DNA from: Paractinoplanes polyasparticus
GTDB taxonomy: Bacteria; Actinomycetota; Actinomycetes; Mycobacteriales; Micromonosporaceae
Assembly: GCF_019710575.1 (NCBI RefSeq)
Contig: NZ_JAHWFK010000042.1
Coordinates: 62,001 to 126,000 of the forward strand
Direction: 5' to 3'
DNA length: 64,000 nt
The notes under the pieces were generated by a model, which ran no database searches, had not been told where the DNA came from, and saw only the letters and a list, made by a program, of their open reading frames with translations. Positions within the stretch are counted from its first letter, which is position 1; every line of letters starts with the position of its first letter. The translations under genes and the position numbers were made by a program. Below are positions 18,565 to 26,993 of the stretch, piece after piece.

Positions 18565-19129
18565 TCCGCTCCGCGAACGCATCCTCGATGCAGTTCGTCT
18601 CGTCCTCGTCGGCCCGCATGAACTCAGCGGTCGTGCCGTAGGCGATGCGCCACTGCGGATCCTTAACTACCCGGGCGTTGTACCCCTTGTCCTTCATGCA
18701 ATTGGCCGCGATGCGCATCGTGTCGGGGAACTCGGGATTGGTCCGGCGCTCGACATCGAGCCAGCTCTCCGGATCCTTGTCCGCGCAGGCAGCTCGGCCC
18801 GCGTCGACCTTCGCCTTGCTGGTGGTCTCCAGAGCATCTCCCTTGACGAAGTTCCCGTCCTCGTCCTTGTCCTGCGGGACCCCGTGGTCGTCCAGGCATT
18901 TGAAGTAGGCCTGGTCGAGTCTGTCGATGTCCTCACGGGTAGCGTCCGGCCGGATGATCGGTCGGCCGTCGGAGCTCGGTGAAGGTGCGACCGCCGCGCT
19001 GCTCTGCAGCGTCGCGACCTGGGCTTCGTTGCCGGCCGCGGCACGCGGCTCAGTCTTGTCGCCACAGGCCGACAGGAGCAGGGTGGCGACGGTCGCCATG
19101 ACAAACGCAAGCGTCTTGTGGTGGGTCAT
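18548..19129 (-). CDS. Lipoprotein of unknown function beside the sensor kinase
   Basis: 193 residues with a lipobox LLLSAC, so Cys22 should be lipidated and the protein anchored outside the membrane. The mature part has several Cys (FKCLDDHG, AACADKD, ANCMKDKGY, ETNCIEDAF) and is highly charged. The pattern of a Cys followed by a charged helix, as in NCMKDKGY, resembles the VVDCMARDGV segment of the kinase's outside domain, which suggests related folds or a shared ligand; that is inference. It faces the kinase gene and overlaps it by 17 bp. Confidence 0.75.
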   Translation of the reverse strand: MTHHKTLAFVMATVATLLLSACGDKTEPRAAAGNEAQVATLQSSAAVAPSPSSDGRPIIRPDATREDIDRLDQAYFKCLDDHGVPQDKDEDGNFVKGDALETTSKAKVDAGRAACADKDPESWLDVERRTNPEFPDTMRIAANCMKDKGYNARVVKDPQWRIAYGTTAEFMRADEDETNCIEDAFAERIKTYQ

Positions 19130-19589
19130 GCCGACGAATGTGTCAAAGGGATGTCAGCACCTGGTTAGCGTCCGCCAACAGTCGGCCTACGGGAGGATGC
19201 GCCCGACCGGGGCTGACCGATTATGAAGTAAATGCTCTCACCACAAGAGCGATTCAGTCTTGGACGTGGCGTGAGCGGTCATGTCAGCATGGTCGGGGCA
19301 CAACGTTTCGGGGGCAAGGAAACCCGAATACCAGGGCCCACCGCCGTCGGTGTATAACGGCGGCGCCTGAGTGCCCTGTTCGTGCGCTCAGTGACAAGTA
19401 CATATTCATATAGGTTCCGGACTGCTCCAAGCCGTTCGATTGTCGCCGTCATCGAATCTCCCTGCCGGCGTCGGGGCAGCCGATTCGCCGGGTCGTCGAG
19501 AAGTTGAGGCGTTCCGCGGTAGCCGACCGGTATCGACCGCAGGGGTATGACCGAAATTGGGCAAGTCGCACACCGCGAGAGATGGGGAC
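19130..19589. other. 460-bp intergenic region
   Basis: No gene is supported. It contains the promoters of the outward-reading lipoprotein and MarR genes. A small dyad CCGCCG-N11-CGGCGG at 19341-19363 is the only structure I noticed. The base composition is lower in GC near 19400, upstream of the MarR gene. Confidence 0.4.
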
Positions 19590-20099
19590 ATGCAAAGTCG
19601 ATTCTCGAGCGAGCAGACTACGAACGATACGTTGTCGGCAGATGAGGAAGCATTCCTCGAAAATCTTCTGAATGCTGCAGTCACGATCCAGCGCAATATC
19701 AAAGCCGACTTTTCGGACGAGCCCGGCGGCAACCTCATGGAATTCAACGTGTTACGGCGTCTCGCCCGCGCGCAAGGCTACCGAATGCGTATCAACGAGC
19801 TTGCCGTGGCGACCAATATTTCGATCAGCTGGATGAGTAGGACCGTGCTGAAGTTGGTCAGGCGCAATCTCGTGCGGCGGGAGCCTGTATCGGACGATCG
19901 GCGAGGTTGGTACGCGATCGCCACCGATTCAGGGCTGGAGTGGCTCCGCTCCGCCGAGCAGTCGTACGCCTCGAGCGTCCGCCGCCACACCACGAGTCTC
20001 CTCGATCCCGACACTGTGCAGACGGTAACGGCCGCCACTCGGCTGCTCGCCGGTGGCGGGCCGGATCCGGCCCGGTCTCGCGCGTGGTTGCATCTGTGA
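19590..20099 (+). CDS. MarR family transcriptional regulator
   Basis: 169 residues from ATG 19590 (a TTG at 19557 would add 11 residues). The winged helix is visible in MEFNVLRRLARAQGYRMRI, NELAVATNISISWMSRTVLK and the wing VRREPVSDDRRGWYAIATD. MarR proteins are small dimeric repressors responding to phenolics, drugs or oxidants. The next gene downstream is an orphan LuxR 316 bp away, so the target is unclear. Confidence 0.8.
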   Translation: MQSRFSSEQTTNDTLSADEEAFLENLLNAAVTIQRNIKADFSDEPGGNLMEFNVLRRLARAQGYRMRINELAVATNISISWMSRTVLKLVRRNLVRREPVSDDRRGWYAIATDSGLEWLRSAEQSYASSVRRHTTSLLDPDTVQTVTAATRLLAGGGPDPARSRAWLHL

Positions 20100-20415
20100 C
20101 CCAGCGTGATCGCGTCAACCAGGTTGCGCCCGCACACCACGATGGCCGGCAAACCGGTCGCCGAGCTCACAACTATGAGGTTTCGGGTCTTGCTGTAGGA
20201 CTTAACTCATATTGGACGGTTCTCCGTCACGTTGCCATGATCGTGCTCGCGAAAGGGCGACGGCAGCGGGCTCTCTGGCTGTCCTGTGGAGAGGTTTTCT
20301 GTGGTGGGGCAAGGTTACCAACTGTCACCATCCGCCCCACCGGCCCAGACCAGGGCCGGCGTGGCCGCGTCCGATGAAGAGTCGCCTGCATTGGGTGAAC
20401 AACGAAGGAACGGCT
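20100..20415. other. 316-bp intergenic region before an orphan LuxR gene
   Basis: No coding sequence is supported. It must contain the promoter of the LuxR gene at 20416. Within it, a short in-frame extension upstream of GTG 20416 exists but lacks similarity to the paralogues, which all begin at the GTG/ATG after the GGAGGAA-like site. Confidence 0.4.
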
Positions 20416-21039
20416 GTGGAGCAATTTCGAGTTGCTGTCCAAGGCACCGACCCGCTGAGCCATGAGGGCTTGATCAGCCTCGTGCGGAGTCGGCCCGATT
20501 TCACGGTCGTCCCGGGCAACCGTCCCGATAAGGCACAGGTCAAGGTGGTGAGCACCGAACGGCTCACCGTCGACGTGATCACCACACTGCGTCGCTTGGC
20601 AGCCGAGGTCGGGGTGCCGGTGGTTCTGATCGTCAGCGAAATCACCGAGTCGGAGCTTCTCGTCGCAGTGGAGTGCCGGGTGGTCGCAATCCTTCCCCGT
20701 CCGTCCATCACCGCCGATCTTCTGGAGCACACCATCAAGGCGGCCGTGGCCGGCGGTGGTGTGATGCCGCCGAACTTGGTCGGCGAGTTGCTCCGGCACA
20801 TCGAACGACTGCAGAACGACATACTGGTGCCGAACGGCCTCAATATCTCCGGGTTGACCTCCCGCGAGGTCGACGTACTGCGGCTGACGGCGGAGGGCTT
20901 GGACACGGCCGAGATCGCTCACAAGTTGTCCTACTCCCAACGAACCGTGAAGAATATCGTGCACGGCCTGACCCGCCGTCTCAACTTGCGCAACCGATCC
21001 CACGCCGTGGCATACGCGCTTCGGTCCGGCATGATTTGA
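20416..21039 (+). CDS. Orphan LuxR-type regulator with degenerate receiver (paralogue 2)
   Basis: 207 residues from GTG 20416 (AAGGAACGGCT upstream, the same spacing as in paralogue 1). The receiver-like half lacks the acidic pocket (only Asp12 in QGTDPLS), the phospho-acceptor (VKVVSTERL, residues 42-50) and the usual Lys (Arg95 instead). The HTH occupies about 146-207 (GLTSREVDVLRL, YSQRTVKNIVHG, LRNRSHAVAYAL). It is an atypical, phosphorylation-independent regulator by sequence. The next gene in the same direction is paralogue 3, 510 bp downstream. Confidence 0.86.
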   Translation: MEQFRVAVQGTDPLSHEGLISLVRSRPDFTVVPGNRPDKAQVKVVSTERLTVDVITTLRRLAAEVGVPVVLIVSEITESELLVAVECRVVAILPRPSITADLLEHTIKAAVAGGGVMPPNLVGELLRHIERLQNDILVPNGLNISGLTSREVDVLRLTAEGLDTAEIAHKLSYSQRTVKNIVHGLTRRLNLRNRSHAVAYALRSGMI

Positions 21040-21549
21040 AAACGGCTTCGCCGGGTGCGCCGATCTCCGGCCACCGTCTTGAAGACCCTCGAAGGTGACG
21101 GCACGGCGCCTTACGGCCGTTGCCGGCAGCGGGGGGCGGTTCGGTGGTGCAGTAGCTACTCCCGAGGCCGCTGTTATCGCGTCAAGCGTGGCTGGCGTGC
21201 TGGTCTCCGTGCGCGGCGGGTGACGGTCATGGGATGGCGTCTCAGCGAGTACGACCCCGAGGCGCCGAGGCGGGAGGAACCGCCCGATGAGACGGACCCG
21301 GGTTATTCACACGGGGATCCCCCCGTGACATACCCGGGGTGGGGCTCTGCCCTCCTGGCTCAGGCTGAATCCATCGACCCAGCAACGTCGGCAGAGTCGA
21401 GCAGCACTCCGAGAAGGAGCAGGGATGAGACCTGGAAGAGCTTGCCGGCGCTGTGGCACGGGAAGTGTCCCAGTCGCACCTGGCTGCTTCGGTCATCGTT
21501 CGGCCGCTTCGGGCGCAACGACGGTCGTACCAGCGAAAGGACCGGAGGA
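21040..21549. other. 510-bp intergenic region between two LuxR paralogues
   Basis: The frame of the downstream gene stays open through most of it, but the translated sequence has no similarity to the paralogues and no good ribosome site, so I read it as non-coding. A weak CCCCG-N9-CGGGG dyad lies at 21321-21339. Confidence 0.4.
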
Positions 21550-22179
21550 ATGGCGGTTGAGCAGGTTCGTGTCGCTGTCCAGGGCGCCGACGCCCTGAGC
21601 CAGGCGGGTCTTGTCAGTTTTCTTCAGCAACGGCCTGAGTTCGTGGTCGTACCCGGTAACCGGCCCGACCAGGCGCAGGTCTTCGTGGTCGGAACCGGGC
21701 GCCTCACCGTCGATGTCGTTGCCATGCTGCGGCGGTCCGCGAGGGAGGTGGGCGTGCCGGTCATCCTGGTCGTCGATGGCATCGATGAGTCGGAACTGCT
21801 GGTCGCGGTCGAGTGCCGGGTGGTGGCCATCCTGCCGCGCCTGGCGGTCACCGCCGACCGCCTGCACCACGCCATCAGGGCCGCCGCGGAGGGCGGTGCC
21901 GTGATGTCGCCGAGCCTGGTCGGCAGCCTGCTGAACCACATTCAGCGACTGCACAAGAACGTTCTCGCGGTGAACGGTCTCGATGCTTCCGGGCTGAACG
22001 TTCGCGAGATCGAGGTGCTGCGGCTCATGGCCGATGGCTTCGACACCGTCGAGATCGCCGGCAAACTGTCGGTCTCCGAACGGACCGTGAAGAACATCGT
22101 CTATGGCATGACCCACCGCCTCGATCTGCGCAACCGCTCGCATGCGGTGGCCTACGCGCTTCGTGCGGGCATCATCTGA
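21550..22179 (+). CDS. Orphan LuxR-type regulator with degenerate receiver (paralogue 3)
   Basis: 209 residues from ATG 21550, preceded by ACCGGAGGA. Same architecture as the genes at 11399 and 20416: a receiver-shaped domain without phospho-acceptor residues (QVFVVGTGRL at the acceptor position) and a NarL-type HTH (LNVREIEVLRLMADGFDT, SERTVKNIVYGM). The last 13 residues are almost identical to those of the other copies. Placement directly after paralogue 2 in the same direction suggests tandem duplication. No kinase is nearby. Confidence 0.86.
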   Translation: MAVEQVRVAVQGADALSQAGLVSFLQQRPEFVVVPGNRPDQAQVFVVGTGRLTVDVVAMLRRSAREVGVPVILVVDGIDESELLVAVECRVVAILPRLAVTADRLHHAIRAAAEGGAVMSPSLVGSLLNHIQRLHKNVLAVNGLDASGLNVREIEVLRLMADGFDTVEIAGKLSVSERTVKNIVYGMTHRLDLRNRSHAVAYALRAGII

Positions 22180-22278
22180 TCCCCCCGCCGCTTCACCGAG
22201 TCCGACCGACGAGTCAATCGCATCCGGTCTTCTCTGGGGATTTCGCGGGCGTAGCGAGCCCGGCCCACCGCCGTCCTG

Positions 22279-22866
22279 TCAAACACCGGACCCCGTTTCT
22301 GGCGTGGCGCCTCGAGGAGAGGAGTCGGCGGCACCGAGGTCGGGGGTGTTCTGATCGATGGCGATCCCGACGGCGCTACCGATCCGTCCGAGGGCCGACA
22401 GGTCGCCCGGCTCGAGTACATCGATGAAGTACTCCCGGACTGCGGCGACGTGTCCGGGTGCCACGGCTACGACCTTGGCGTACCCGGCTTCGGTCAGGGT
22501 GGCGTTGGTACGCCGGCCGGAGCCGGGAACCCGGCTTCGCTGGAGAAATCCTCGCTTCTCGAGGCGGCCGGCCACCTGGGAAAGGCGTGACAGAGATGAC
22601 GACGTGCGAGCCGCGAGGGCGGTCATCCGTAACGTTCGGTCGTCCACTTCGGACAAGGTCGACAACACCGTGTATTCGAAGAAAGTCAGGCCCGCCTCAG
22701 CCTGCATCCGGGCGTCGAGCACCGCCGGCAGCCTGATCATGATCGCTGCGTTGGCCCGCCAGGCCGACTGCTGCGCGTCGTCGAGCCAGCGAGTTTCCGC
22801 TGTCCGGTGCTCCGGTTCGGGCGCTCGGTGTTGGCGGGCGGTCTTGCGCGGCGTGATCGACGACAT
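22279..22866 (-). CDS. MarR family transcriptional regulator
   Basis: 195 residues. The winged helix is clear: FFEYTVLSTLSEVDDRTLRM, LAARTSSSLSRLSQVAGRLEKRGF and the wing RSRVPGSGRRTNATLTEAG. The gene is divergent from an NADP-dependent quinone reductase-like gene 90 bp away, a common regulator/target pair. Its own TAGACT -10 element (22873-22878 on the reverse strand) lies 6 bases from the ATG, with no ribosome site between, so the mRNA is probably leaderless. Confidence 0.85.
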   Translation of the reverse strand: MSSITPRKTARQHRAPEPEHRTAETRWLDDAQQSAWRANAAIMIRLPAVLDARMQAEAGLTFFEYTVLSTLSEVDDRTLRMTALAARTSSSLSRLSQVAGRLEKRGFLQRSRVPGSGRRTNATLTEAGYAKVVAVAPGHVAAVREYFIDVLEPGDLSALGRIGSAVGIAIDQNTPDLGAADSSPRGATPETGSGV

Positions 22867-22888
22867 GGTGGCAGTCTATGACACCGAC

Positions 22889-22917
22889 TTGTTCACGCGT
22901 TAAGTTCGGAGTAGCTT
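22889..22917 (+). promoter_or_regulatory. Promoter of the quinone reductase gene in the divergent MarR region
   Basis: TTGTTC at 22889-22894 and TAGCTT at 22912-22917 are separated by 17 bases, a good sigma-70-type promoter reading right. The 7-mer AAGTTCG occurs at 22902-22908, inside the spacer, and again at 22929-22935, just downstream of the -10. These repeats may form the MarR binding site; this is inference. Confidence 0.45.
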
Positions 22918-22955
22918 CTTCAAGAGTGAAGTTCGAACCGTTGAGGAGCCCCGCC

Positions 22956-23903
22956 ATGCGCGCTGTCATCGTCCCCGCCCCCGGCAAACCCGCCGAGATC
23001 GCCGACATCCCCACCCCCGTACCCGCTGCCGGACAGGTCCTGATCCGGGTCCACGCGGCCGCGCTCAACCCGATGGACAACGTGCTGGCCGCCGGCGCCC
23101 TGGCCCCGGCCATGGAACACCGCTACCCCCTGACCCTGGGCCGCGACGTGGCCGGCACCATCGAAGCCCTCGGCCCCGACGTGACCGGCCTGTCCATCGG
23201 CGACGCCGTGATCGGCCACATCGGCTTCCAAGCACCCTTCCAAGCCGGCACCCTCGCCGAATACGCCGTCGTGGACGCCCGCACCGTCGCCCTCAAACCC
23301 GCCACCCTCGACGACGCCACCGCCGCCGCCCTCCCCTTGGCCGCAGGCGCCGCCCTGGCCATCATCAACGCCGCCGGCCTGCAATCCGGCCAGAGCGTCC
23401 TGATCTGCGGCGCCTCCGGCGGCGTCGGCCGCTACGCCGTCCAACTCGCCGCCCAGCGCGGCGCCACCGTCCTCGCCACCGCCACCCCCGCCACCGCCGA
23501 ACGACTCCGCGAACTCGGCGCCCACACCATCATCGACTACACCACCGCACCGATCACCGACCAAGTCCGCACCCTCTACCCGGACGGGGTCGACGTCCTG
23601 CTCAACCTCTGGGCGACCAACCCCCACGACGTCCCCCTGACCACCGTCCGCCCCGGCGGCACCGTCTCCACCATCACCGGCACCCCCGACGCCGACACCG
23701 CCACCACCCACGGACTCCACAGCACCGGCATGACCATCGCCAACCCCGACCACAAAACCCTCACCGAACTCGCCCACCACGCCGCCACCGGCACCCTGCA
23801 CACCGACATCACCCGCACCCTGCCCCTCGCCGACGCCATCGACGGCCTCCGCCAACTCGCCACCGGCCCCAACCACGGCAAAATCGTCATCACCATTTCC
23901 TGA
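22956..23903 (+). CDS. NADP-dependent MDR oxidoreductase (quinone reductase-like)
   Basis: 315 residues from ATG 22956 (TTGAGGAGCC upstream). Zinc-free MDR enzyme: LNPMDNVLAAG, the VAGTIEALGPDV segment, and the nucleotide-binding turn CGASGGVGRYAVQLAAQRGA near residue 150. It should reduce quinones or enones with NADPH. Codon use is striking: third positions are nearly all C, with CAA, GAA and AAA favoured where neighbouring genes use CAG, GAG and AAG, which points to a foreign origin. It is divergent from a MarR gene that probably represses it. Confidence 0.87.
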   Translation: MRAVIVPAPGKPAEIADIPTPVPAAGQVLIRVHAAALNPMDNVLAAGALAPAMEHRYPLTLGRDVAGTIEALGPDVTGLSIGDAVIGHIGFQAPFQAGTLAEYAVVDARTVALKPATLDDATAAALPLAAGAALAIINAAGLQSGQSVLICGASGGVGRYAVQLAAQRGATVLATATPATAERLRELGAHTIIDYTTAPITDQVRTLYPDGVDVLLNLWATNPHDVPLTTVRPGGTVSTITGTPDADTATTHGLHSTGMTIANPDHKTLTELAHHAATGTLHTDITRTLPLADAIDGLRQLATGPNHGKIVITIS

Positions 23904-24379
23904 CCCCACCCCCAACCATCACCCCGCCCGCACAGCGGCCCCCAACCCAAGACGTAGCCGGCGGCACTTCGCCCGCCGGTAAAAGGTGTTGGCGCCGTCC
24001 CGGCACGGCTCTTGGTCCCTGGTCCCTGGTCACGAATTCGGAGTCCTTATGTAGCTTCTGGTCTTGATCTGATAGCAAGTCAGTATTGGACGGCCTTCAT
24101 TTATGAGGGCACGCTGGAGTTGCTGACTGGATGCGGAACGGTCAGTGGCACTTGTGCCGAGGCATGGGGAATGAATGCCTGACCCCCCGCATCGTGAATG
24201 CTCCGCTCGTCGTGACCGGCTGGTCGACGCCGGCGACGGAAAGCATCCGATCCAAGGTGCGCCTGGTGAACCGATCTCACCGCCTTCACCGGCGCGGCCG
24301 TCGGTCCCGTGAATGCCTCGTCTCAACCGCGACGCTGGCTGCTGCGCAGCTCTCCGAGCACACACGTCTGAGGAGCCCC
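23904..24379. other. 476-bp intergenic region upstream of an FAD oxidoreductase
   Basis: No gene is supported. It holds the promoter of the gene at 24380. Two small dyads are present: GGCAC-TT-GTGCC at 24147-24158 and AGGCAT-N9-ATGCCT at 24160-24180, both about 200 bp upstream of the start. Confidence 0.35.
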
Positions 24380-25633
24380 ATGAGAATCTGGAACGCATCC
24401 TATTCGGCACAGCCGGCGGACGTGGTCCGTGTCCGATCCGCGTGCGACGTGAGTGCCGCGGTCCTCGACGCCAGAACGCGTGGTCTGCCGCTGTCGGTTC
24501 TCGGCGGTGGTCACGATTGGGCCGGACGCTCTGTCCGGCCGGGTGCGCTGGTCATCGATATGTCGGGCATGCGGGACGTCGTGGTCGGTGACGGGATCGC
24601 CGTGTTCGGTGGTGGCGCGCGGGCGCTCGACGTCATGGGCGCCGCCGTCGACTCGGGCTATTCGGTGGTGACCGGGACGCAGGGCAGTGTCGGGGCAACC
24701 GGTTTGGCCCTCGGCGGTGGCTACGGTCCGCTGGCGGGGGTGGGCGGCGTGGCCTCCGACACCATCATCGCGGCGGAAGTCGTCCTGGCTGACGGAAGCA
24801 CTGTCACCATCGACGAGTCACATGAGCCGGATCTGTTCTGGGCCCTGCGGGGCGGCGGCGGGAACTTCGGTGTCGTCACGGCCCTGCGGGTGGAACTGCT
24901 GCCACTTCCAACCGTGTACGCCGGCACCATCATGTTCCACGCCGACCAGGCCATCGACGTGCTGGGCGACTGGATCGACATGTCGCCCACCCTGCCGGAC
25001 CAACTGAACGTACGGCCGGGAATGGGGACCGGCCCTGACGGCACGCCCGTGGTGTATCTCGTCTCGACCTGGGCCGGCGATCAGACGGAGGGCGCGGCCT
25101 TCTTCGCCCGCCTGGAGAAGCTGGGCAAACCCTTGTTGTCACAGGCGGCACAGGTCCCGCTGAGCGAAGGACTGCGAACGGGCGATCAGCTTTACGGGTT
25201 GAGTGACCGGAGCTATGTGATCCGCACGCGCAGCCTGCCGATGCCGGACCTGACCAGCAGTGCCGTGGCGGCGATCGCCCAGGCGGCGGCGAATCGTCCA
25301 TCAGCGATGTCAGCGATCAACATGCACCATCTTCATGGAGCCGGCATCCGCGTTCCCTCGGCCGGCACGGCTTTCGCGAACCGGCGTCAGCATCTGATGG
25401 TCGAGATCATTTCCGTCTGGAACGAGGGCGAGGCGGGGCCACACGACTCGTGGGCCGAAGAGACCGAGCGCCTGTTGGACCCGTATGCGCTGCCGGGCGG
25501 GTACCCGAACATGATCGGCCCGGATCGGAAGCAGCAGGCCGCTGAGGCGTACGGGTCGAACGCCGCAAGGTTACTGAAGGTCAAGCAGCGATACGACCCC
25601 GAGGGAGTGTTCTCCGCTACCCCTCTGCCCTGA
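24380..25633 (+). CDS. FAD-linked oxidoreductase (berberine-bridge-enzyme-like)
   Basis: 417 residues from ATG 24380 (GAGGAGCCCC upstream). PCMH-type FAD domain: LSVLGGGHDWAGRS with His45 placed to bind FAD covalently, SVGATGLALGGGYG, and LFWALRGGGGNFGVVTA. The C-terminal berberine-bridge segment is GGYPNMIG through KVKQRYDPEGVF. The second FAD-binding Cys of bicovalent members is not present at the expected place. These enzymes oxidise sugars, alcohols or alkaloid-like substrates with O2. A paralogue with the same layout lies convergently at 25743. Confidence 0.85.
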   Translation: MRIWNASYSAQPADVVRVRSACDVSAAVLDARTRGLPLSVLGGGHDWAGRSVRPGALVIDMSGMRDVVVGDGIAVFGGGARALDVMGAAVDSGYSVVTGTQGSVGATGLALGGGYGPLAGVGGVASDTIIAAEVVLADGSTVTIDESHEPDLFWALRGGGGNFGVVTALRVELLPLPTVYAGTIMFHADQAIDVLGDWIDMSPTLPDQLNVRPGMGTGPDGTPVVYLVSTWAGDQTEGAAFFARLEKLGKPLLSQAAQVPLSEGLRTGDQLYGLSDRSYVIRTRSLPMPDLTSSAVAAIAQAAANRPSAMSAINMHHLHGAGIRVPSAGTAFANRRQHLMVEIISVWNEGEAGPHDSWAEETERLLDPYALPGGYPNMIGPDRKQQAAEAYGSNAARLLKVKQRYDPEGVFSATPLP

Positions 25634-25655
25634 CTGTTTCCGAGGAACAGGACGT

Positions 25656-25680
25656 GGCGGCGTGGAGATCCCACGCCGCC
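25656..25680. terminator. Hairpin between convergent FAD oxidoreductase genes (left)
   Basis: Perfect 10-bp stem GGCGGCGTGG/CCACGCCGCC with the 5-base loop AGATC, 23 bp after the stop of the gene at 24380. There is no long U-tract, as is common in high-GC actinobacteria. Confidence 0.7.
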
Positions 25681-25704
25681 CATTACGTTCGCGGAGCGAC
25701 TGTG

Positions 25705-25738
25705 GTTGCCTGCCTCACCGTCCGGCGAGGCAGGCAAC
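25705..25738. terminator. Hairpin between convergent FAD oxidoreductase genes (right)
   Basis: Perfect 12-bp stem GTTGCCTGCCTC/GAGGCAGGCAAC with a 10-base loop, ending 5 bp from the stop of the reverse-strand gene at 25743. It can terminate that gene and, in the other direction, back up the left hairpin. Confidence 0.75.
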
Positions 25739-25742
25739 GGTG

Positions 25743-26993
25743 TCAGTAGGGCAACGGGCTGGCCGAGAAGACGGACTGCGGGTCGTATCGACGCTTGAGC
25801 GACAGAAGACGGTCGGCGTTCGGACCGTAGGCGTGTGCCACCTGCTCTTTGTCGTCGGGCCCCAGAACGTTCGGGTAGCCACCGGGAAGCGCGTACGGTG
25901 CAAGCTTGCGGGACGTGTCCCGGGCCCACGCCTGGCTCTCGGCACTGTCACCGGGGTTCCACGAGCCGATCAGCTGGATCAAGAAGTGTGGGCTGCGCTG
26001 GGCGAAGGCGGTTGCCTCGGCGGGCACTCGGGTGGCCGCGCCGTGGAACTGGACGATCTCGATCACGCTGGCCGGAGAGGTGCGTGCCTCGGCGGCTTCG
26101 ATGATGGCGGCTACGACGTCCGGGTCGAGGGCCGCAATATTGCGCGTGGCCATGCTGTGGTGATGATCGTTGCCGGCCAGCATCGCTTCGCCTTCGCGCA
26201 GTACGTCACTGAACGGCTTGATGCGAAGGTCAGCGATGAGAGGGGTGCCCAGCCGGGTGACCCGTCCCATCCACTCCTCGCCGTCCGCCGGATTGCCCAT
26301 CCAGGCCGGGGCGACGTATGCGACCGTAGGGCCGCCGGGCAGCGTGACGACGCCGGCCCGGGCGCTGAACTCGTCGGGTGCCTCGGCGCAGATCTCCCCG
26401 AAGCCTCGCAGGACGGTGGCCGCCTGGTCCCAGCTGAAGGCGACCATCCCGGTCAGGGCTGTGGTGAGAGGGTGCACTCGGAGGTGGAGTGCAGTCACGA
26501 CGCCGAAGTTGCCACCGCCGCCGCGAAGCGCCCACAGCAAGTCCGAATCCTCCTGCTCGCTGGCGTGCACGAGTGTGCCGTCGGCGAGGACCACGTCGGC
26601 GGCGATCAGATTGTCGGATCCCGTTCCCACGAGGCTGTTGAGGTATCCGTATCCGCCGCCGGTCGTGAAGCTTGCGACACCCACCGAACCGACGGTCCCC
26701 GCGACGACCGAGCCACCCGCCTTTTCCACGATGGTCGCCACCTCCAGGGACCGGGTGCCTCCACCGACGACCGCGATGTTCTCCGAGACCGTGACGGTGC
26801 GCATCCCGGAAAGATCGAGGACCAGACCTCCGTGCCGGACGGAGCGACCAAGCCAGTCGTGTCCTCCGCCGAGCACGGAGATGCCGAGTCCCGCCGCCGT
26901 AGCCTTGGCCAGGCCGGCTCGGACGTCGTCGACTGTTGCGCTGACGAGCACTTCCGCCGGTTGGTGGTCGACCGCGGGATTCCATACCTTCAT
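25743..26993 (-). CDS. FAD-linked oxidoreductase, paralogue of the 24380 gene
   Basis: 416 residues. The start at 26993 (MKVWNP) matches the start of the convergent paralogue (MRIWNA) and has GCAGGAGATC upstream; the frame is open 50 codons further but without similarity. PCMH FAD domain with LGGGHDWLGRS, SVGVASFTTGGGYGYLN and LLWALRGGGGNFGVVTA, and a C-terminal GGYPNVLG/SLKRRYDPQSVF berberine-bridge segment. The two paralogues differ most in the middle substrate-binding region, so they probably handle different substrates. A 16-bp palindrome lies in its promoter. Confidence 0.86.
   Translation of the reverse strand: MKVWNPAVDHQPAEVLVSATVDDVRAGLAKATAAGLGISVLGGGHDWLGRSVRHGGLVLDLSGMRTVTVSENIAVVGGGTRSLEVATIVEKAGGSVVAGTVGSVGVASFTTGGGYGYLNSLVGTGSDNLIAADVVLADGTLVHASEQEDSDLLWALRGGGGNFGVVTALHLRVHPLTTALTGMVAFSWDQAATVLRGFGEICAEAPDEFSARAGVVTLPGGPTVAYVAPAWMGNPADGEEWMGRVTRLGTPLIADLRIKPFSDVLREGEAMLAGNDHHHSMATRNIAALDPDVVAAIIEAAEARTSPASVIEIVQFHGAATRVPAEATAFAQRSPHFLIQLIGSWNPGDSAESQAWARDTSRKLAPYALPGGYPNVLGPDDKEQVAHAYGPNADRLLSLKRRYDPQSVFSASPLPY

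Noticed and set aside
8080-21340. A 28-bp stretch at 8080-8107 resembling 21313-21340 (23 of 28 bases, CCCCG-N9-CGGGG core).
   Set aside because: In 64 kb of GC-rich DNA about one such match is expected by chance, and one copy lies inside a LysR reading frame.
22920-23915. Long glycine-rich reverse-strand frame opposite the quinone reductase gene.
   Set aside because: It is the antisense shadow of the C-skewed gene; the forward frame has full MDR motifs.
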